Positions 49,330 to 64,000 of a stretch of 64,000 bases of DNA are shown one piece after another. Each line of letters begins with the position of its first letter. Positions within the stretch are counted from its first letter, which is position 1. Origin of the DNA: Neocallimastix lanati (nom. inval.) (taxonomy: Eukaryota > Neocallimastigomycota > Neocallimastigomycetes > Neocallimastigales > Neocallimastigaceae); assembly GCA_016946835.1 (NCBI GenBank), contig JACVTC010000029.1, forward strand, positions 1,381,001-1,445,000, read 5' to 3'. Below the pieces are notes generated by a model. The model was not told the DNA's origin, did no database searches, and saw nothing but the letters and a program-made list of their open reading frames with translations. Both the position numbers and the translations under genes were made by a program.

Positions 49330-50150
49330 AATTACATATTAAGACGTAGGTTTTGGACCAAAGGATAATGATAATAATATAAAATCAACCAATGGATATA
49401 TAATATATATTGGTTGATCCCCAAATTGAACCAAATTCTATTCTTTGTTGTAAGTCTGTAAGCTAGCATACATAAAGGCGCCTGGTTCGATCCAGCCCTT
49501 TGACCATTTCGGGGTTTTTCCTCACAAGAGGTTTTTACAAAATATGATAGTTAGGGTTTCAGATAAATATTTCCCCCCTTAATATATATATATATTATAT
49601 ATATATTATTCAAAATCTCCTAAATAATATAGACAAGATTCCATCCCTAATTGTGAACCTGAGTGGGTTCTGGAAGAGCTGTCCTTCATTAATAGCTACA
49701 AGGGAATTACTAACGTATGGGTACATATCATGTAGATATATTCTACTAAAAAAGCAATCTTTCTAACTAATAGGCAATTGCCAAGGGAGCTAGTAAATGG
49801 GAGAGTTGCATTTCGCCAAGTGGTGAAGCATTAAAATGTTGCATTTCACTAGGTTTCATTTCACCAGGTTAGCACTTCACTTAGTAGAGTATGAATATAA
49901 ATAAATGAATAAATAAATCAAATTTGTTTTTATTCAATATTAATAATATTTAATTTTATTTATGGATTGATTGATTTTATTTAATAATTTTCAATTTGGC
50001 GAAATGCAACCTGGCGAACTGCCCTACTAAATATCTCATTGAGTTAGGTTATACTTAAACTGGCCTCGCTTCAAAGGGGAAAGTTAGGAACTGGAGAAGC
50101 ACTCTGAGAAAAGGCATAACGAGAAAATTCTCAATAATATAACACTATTA
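49330..50150. repeat. GC-richer dispersed repeat cluster
   Basis: This region stands out for its base composition. It contains GGCGCCTGGTTCGATCCAGC (about 49,477-49,496), which resembles a tRNA B box but is one base short. A short inverted-repeat element lies at 49,805-50,010. A block at 50,069-50,150 (CTTCAAAGGGGAAAGTTAGG, GAGAAGCACTCTGAGAA) is also found at 11,311-11,395. No protein frame was recognised. Confidence 0.5.
49805..50010. mobile_element. MITE-like element, about 206 bp, 15-bp perfect terminal inverted repeats
   Basis: GTTGCATTTCGCCAA at 49,805-49,819 is the exact reverse complement of TTGGCGAAATGCAAC at 49,996-50,010. The interior is A/T-rich with sub-terminal variants (GTTGCATTTCACTAGG, TTTCATTTCACCAGG). 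There is no coding potential. A related ATGCAAC motif occurs at 3,185-3,236 and 4,215. Confidence 0.5.
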
Positions 50151-50589
50151 TATTTAGATTTATACTTGTAGAATGAAGCGGTTTGATATTAATATATATT
50201 ATTATTTTAAAAAGTATAAATATATATAAATAAAAATTTTTTTGAATTGTTAATTTATAATATACTAATTTTTGCTTTTATTTTTTTTTTTTTTTTATTA
50301 TTATTATTTTTTTTTTTTATTATTATTTTTTTTTATTATTATTATTATTTTATTTAATTTTATTTTTTTTATTTATTTATTTTGAATTTTTAAGAAAATA
50401 CAATTAAACACTCAATAAATAAAGATATTCTTCTATGTATTTATTATTTTAATTTTTATTAAAGAATAAAAAAATTTATTTTATTTTTTTTTTTTTTTTT
50501 TTGAAATTATGATTCTAAAACAATTTAGTTATAATATTATTCAATATTAATTCCTATTGGTTATGTAATTATTAAATATTTATATTATA

Positions 50590-52270
50590 TAATTTTATAT
50601 TTAACTCTCCCTCTCAAGTCTAACTTTGATATAGTTAGATTTGTTAAGAAAGATTAATAATTAATTTTTTTGTTAATAATGAATTTCAGATTTTAATCAT
50701 TAGCGTATTACCTCAGTTATTTGGTAAATCTCATCAGTAAAATTATTTTCAGACTTTATGTACTTAACCTTATCCATCCTTCTTTAATATAATTTCTTAT
50801 TTGATGATATTTAATATCATTGTGTTTTAACCAAAGATTAATGAATTGATTATGTCAATTGAATATAGCAACCTTATTGTCAATATTAATAGTTTACATA
50901 GCTAAACTTTAATTTTAATTCGTTTAAAAAGATTTAAATACCATAAATGATGCTTAGAACAACTACTCATGCTATAATACTCAGCTTCTGCAATTAAAGT
51001 TGCTACACATTCTTGTAGTTTGGAGTATCAGCTAGTTGGATTATTTCTTAGTAACATTAAAAAAAAAAAAATACCAAGGGTAGACCTTCTTGTTTCAGTT
51101 ACTCTCCACCTCTTCTTCAGCGTAATCTTTGTCAGCATAGACCTTTAAAATTCTTTTCCTTTGAAAATTTTTATATAATAATTTTCTGTTCTCTCTCAAA
51201 TAAATATTTGAATATTCCTGTGAACATTTTTTTTCCACAGTTTTCGTAAGTTGGATTTTTTGTTTTTTTGTTTTTTTTTTTTTTTGTTGCTTTCTTAACT
51301 GAAAATAATAGATCTGTTCTTGTGTTGAGAACTAAAATTGTTAAGTTTCCTAATGACACTTCGGTAGCTTGTTTCATTATAATTTCTTTTTTTTTCTTTT
51401 TTCTTTTTTTTTTAAAGTAATGTCTTCTAATAGGTTTTTAAAAGTTTCTTAGTGAAGAAAGTATTCTTTTAAATTAAATATATACATGAGTTCCCTTAGG
51501 TAACCTCTTTTGATGTATAATGTATTCATCATTATATTTTTTCAAATTTTATACCAAATTATAAAATACATATTCTTAATATCTTTTTTATATTCTTATT
51601 TCATTTTTTACCCATGATAAGTATATTATCAATATTGACAGGTAATATGTACAAAATATTTTAATCATTAACTTTTAGAAGATTAATCAGCAAATCTTGT
51701 GTTTTCATAAAAAAAAAGACAACTGTTAATAATATTTTATTTAACTTGTTGTTCCACATTCTTCCAGCCTGCTTTTAAACCATATAATGCTTTACTCGGT
51801 TTAAGAATACACTTATTGTATGAAGGATGACCCTTGGGAGCTTTTATATATATATATGTCTTCATCAAATTCAACAATTTAAGAAGAAAATGCTTTAACA
51901 TCCAATTTGAATAATTATGAAATTTCTTTGAAGAGCGAGCAATGGCAGTAATTATTCATAATAAATCTAAATACTAAAGTTGGTGAAAAGGCAGCTTCAT
52001 CGTCTATTTCGAAATGTTATGTAAATCCTCGAGCTATCAGGTGAGCTTTACCTCTTCAGTGTATTTCCATTTGAATCATGCTTGTTTTTTAAATATTCAT
52101 TTACAAGATACGGCATTTTACACTTCTTGAAATATTTTTTTTAATTGTTTTTACTACATTTAATTTTTTCCATATTATTCAATTTATCGGTAACTACAGT
52201 TAACTACTCCTCCCTCTCTTTTAAATTTCCTATGCCATCAAAATTTATTGGCTCTTTTTAAATAATATTT
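50590..52270 (-). pseudogene. Copia element 5 relic (RT and RNase H)
   Basis: Minus-strand reading, right to left. RT: KAHLIARGFT then FEIDDEAAFSPTLVF (about 52,070-51,950); FKLDVKAFSS and EDIYIYKSSQGSSF (about 51,930-51,820); a degraded YVDD region, LPVNIDNILIMG (about 51,610-51,650). Then LVLNTRTDLLFSVKKA with PTYENCGKKMFTGIFKYL (51,377-51,171), VYADKDYAEEE, and RNase H with YSKLQECVATLIAEAEYYS (about 51,040-50,980). Purine-rich GAGAGGGAGAG (minus, about 50,606-50,616) could be the polypurine tract. Many stops and frameshifts. No LTR pair was found by eye. Confidence 0.7.
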
Positions 52271-52994
52271 TGAATTGAGGTTTGATATCCTTTTTTTTAA
52301 AATGATATTTGTGAACTTTTTTTTTATGTGAATTTTGGAGGTTAATATAATTCTTTTAATTCATTTGTTGTTTTTAATGTTACGGCTTGATTCCTTTATT
52401 TATATTCTTTTTTTTTTATGACAAAATAAAAAATTTAATCAATTTTCATTATCTATTGGATTTTTTATATATTATGTACAGTTATTTTATAATTTATAGT
52501 ATTTTCAATTGAATTATTATTATTATTATTATTATTATTAGTTGTGTTGTTGACTCTCTGATTACTTTTAATCATTTATTATTGTCAGTATTAGTCTTAC
52601 TAATGTTAAATGTTATCTTTTAATGTATCCATTTGGATATGATTATTTTTTTTTTTTTGTAGAGTTACTCAAAATGAAATAAGATTGATCCATGTTGTTA
52701 AGTCTATTTGAATTGTTAGTTACTAATAAAAATGCTGCTCCCTCTGATTTCGGAAATTGTAAGAATAAAATTTAAGAATTCTTCGGAGATTATAGATGAA
52801 ACCTTGGCATTGGTAGGATAGTTTTCAAAAAAAATTATTCTACTATTGGATAAGTTTAAAAAAAAATTTTTTTTTTTTATAAGCCGAGTGAATAAGGATA
52901 ATAATTTTAGAAATATTCCAGATAAGGTATTATTGTCTTTCTCATTTCGAAAATGGTTTTTTTTTGGATATGAAGAAGAAGAAAACTATGAAGC

Positions 52995-53028
<34 letters not shown>

Positions 53029-54432
53029 TATAATCGGTGTAATTTTTTATTGTCTAAGCAAGAAGAAATAGAAACCTACTGAAATGTGAATTTACAAATA
53101 TAGCCATTAGGAAGTTATATTTGTGGGGGAACATTAAAATCCGAATTTTTAATTTTATATACCTATGATATATTATTTATATTATATATAAATCAAATAA
53201 ATACTTAAAATAGACGGTTTAATAATATTACTCATTAACATGAAAAATATTAAACTATAATAACATAGAAAAATAGAAAATATTTTCTATTTTTGTGTTA
53301 AAAAACTACTTATCAAAAATAAAAAATATTAATTTTGGAAATTAGCATTTTAAATAGCAACCATTATTTTTTTTTTATTTTTAATTTTTTTTTAAACTAT
53401 ATTTATTATTTTATTATTATTTTTATTATTTATTGAAAATAGTTTTCTTTTACTTTAAAAAGTATAAATATTTTACTATCTTATGATGATTTTATATGTA
53501 TATATATGTATATATAATATATTAAATAAAATTATCTAATTAGGAAAAAAAATAAAAAATAAAATCATTTAAAAAAAAAATAATAATAATAGTAATAATA
53601 ATAATTATAATGAATAGCATAATAATATAATAATTAATGATAATATTTAATCCAATTTTTTCAAAATAAAAAATATAAAAAAAAAAAAATTAAAATTAAA
53701 TTTTATAAATGATTTGATTTTTAAATATATTATTCTAATAAGTTAATAATATATATTATATTTTATAAAACTTTTAACAAAAAAAAAAAATAAAAATAAA
53801 AAAATATTTTATTTCCATGGTTTTTTAAATATCTTTTTAACTTAAAAAATTTAAATAATTTTAAAATTTTTAATATTTTTAATAATTTTTTTTTTTTTTT
53901 TAATATTTTTCAGTATCTTTAATAACTATTATCAATAAATTAAAAGATATATATAATTAGAATAAAATTAAAAAAAAAAAAAGGTTAAATTTAGGATAAA
54001 AATAATAATAAAATTTAAAAAGATTAAAAAATATATTTATATATATTTATATAATGATGCATTTTACTTTTATTTAAATTTTTGTTTTTTTAATAATATA
54101 TAAAGTAAATATATATATATTCTTTATATATATAATATGAAACCATCACTTTTTTTATATAAACTCTTTTATTGTACTTTTTTTTATTATTTTTTTTATT
54201 AATAAAAAAAAATTCTTTATTCGAAACATTTATTTAAACTAAAAAAAAAAAAAATAATATATTTATATATTTTTAAATATATTTTTTAATTAAACTAAAT
54301 AAAAAAAGTAATAGATAAAAATAAATTATATTTAATAATATTTAAAAAAAAATTTTTTTTTTTTATTAATAAAAATTAGAATCTAAAGTGATTAATTGAA
54401 ATTATAATAATAATAATAATAATAATAATAAG
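52271..54432. other. Spacer, mostly A/T, no gene recognised
   Basis: The segment 52,600-53,110 is less A/T-biased and may be further copia internal sequence, but neither strand gives a known motif. The + strand open frame at 52,846-53,082 is Lys-rich, crosses poly-A/T tracts and is not supported. From 53,130 it is A/T spacer leading to the start of the large gene at 54,433, with (ATA)n directly before the ATG. Confidence 0.45.

Positions 54433-64000
<9,568 letters not shown>

Noticed and set aside
49470-49515. A real tRNA gene
   Set aside because: No cloverleaf: B-box one base short, no D-arm or anticodon arm upstream.
52846-53082. 78-residue Lys-rich frame
   Set aside because: Crosses poly-A and poly-T tracts, no family match, lies beside a copia relic.

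Overview
The window is extremely AT-rich (homopolymers, AT microsatellites and A/T-only introns everywhere), with short GT-AG introns, acidic Asn/Asp/Glu-rich proteins and many decayed retrotransposons. This composition, the secreted Cys-rich multi-exon protein and the M1 peptidase family together suggest an anaerobic gut fungus (Neocallimastigomycota). That is an inference from style and family content; no rRNA or marker gene is present.

Layout. (1) Positions 1-30,600 hold a family of M1 zinc aminopeptidases on the + strand: the 3' end of copy A (3-674), copy B (5,112-10,230), copy C (about 12,483-17,522, start codon lost) and copy D (25,250-30,328). B, C and D share the same ten-exon structure, including 22-nt and 12-nt micro-exons, and similar 5' flanks, so they are segmental duplicates. 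Between them lie MULE transposase relics, long A/T satellites and, between C and D, a decayed Ty1/copia element whose LTR is itself split by a 2-kb insertion. (2) 31,080-36,300 is a graveyard: a copia relic, then a 5'-truncated LINE with a 14-bp target duplication that landed inside exon 9 of a dead aminopeptidase copy. (3) 37,172-39,161 (- strand) is a clean three-exon gene joining a membrane anchor, a SUEL/galactose-binding lectin domain and a GT34 glycosyltransferase domain. (4) 39,200-43,600 is non-coding A/T satellite. (5) 43,622-48,285 is a copia element with two 313-bp LTRs that has lost reverse transcriptase and RNase H. (6) 48,709-54,400 holds another dead aminopeptidase fragment, a small inverted-repeat element, dispersed repeats and a further copia relic. 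(7) 54,433 to beyond the window end is one large secreted-protein gene on the + strand. It has a signal peptide, a duplicated unknown domain, a scaffoldin-like Gly-Tyr/Cys repeat exon, and then at least 17 small Cys-rich exons, all phase 1-1, arranged in a higher-order repeat of four modules (about 1.1 kb per period).

How the genes fit together. The window's intact coding capacity is secretory: signal-peptide peptidases, a type II membrane lectin-glycosyltransferase, and a very large Cys-rich secreted protein. The rest is transposons, their relics and satellites. The main themes are gene amplification (aminopeptidases), exon amplification (Cys modules) and nested insertion. No tRNA, rRNA or CRISPR was found.
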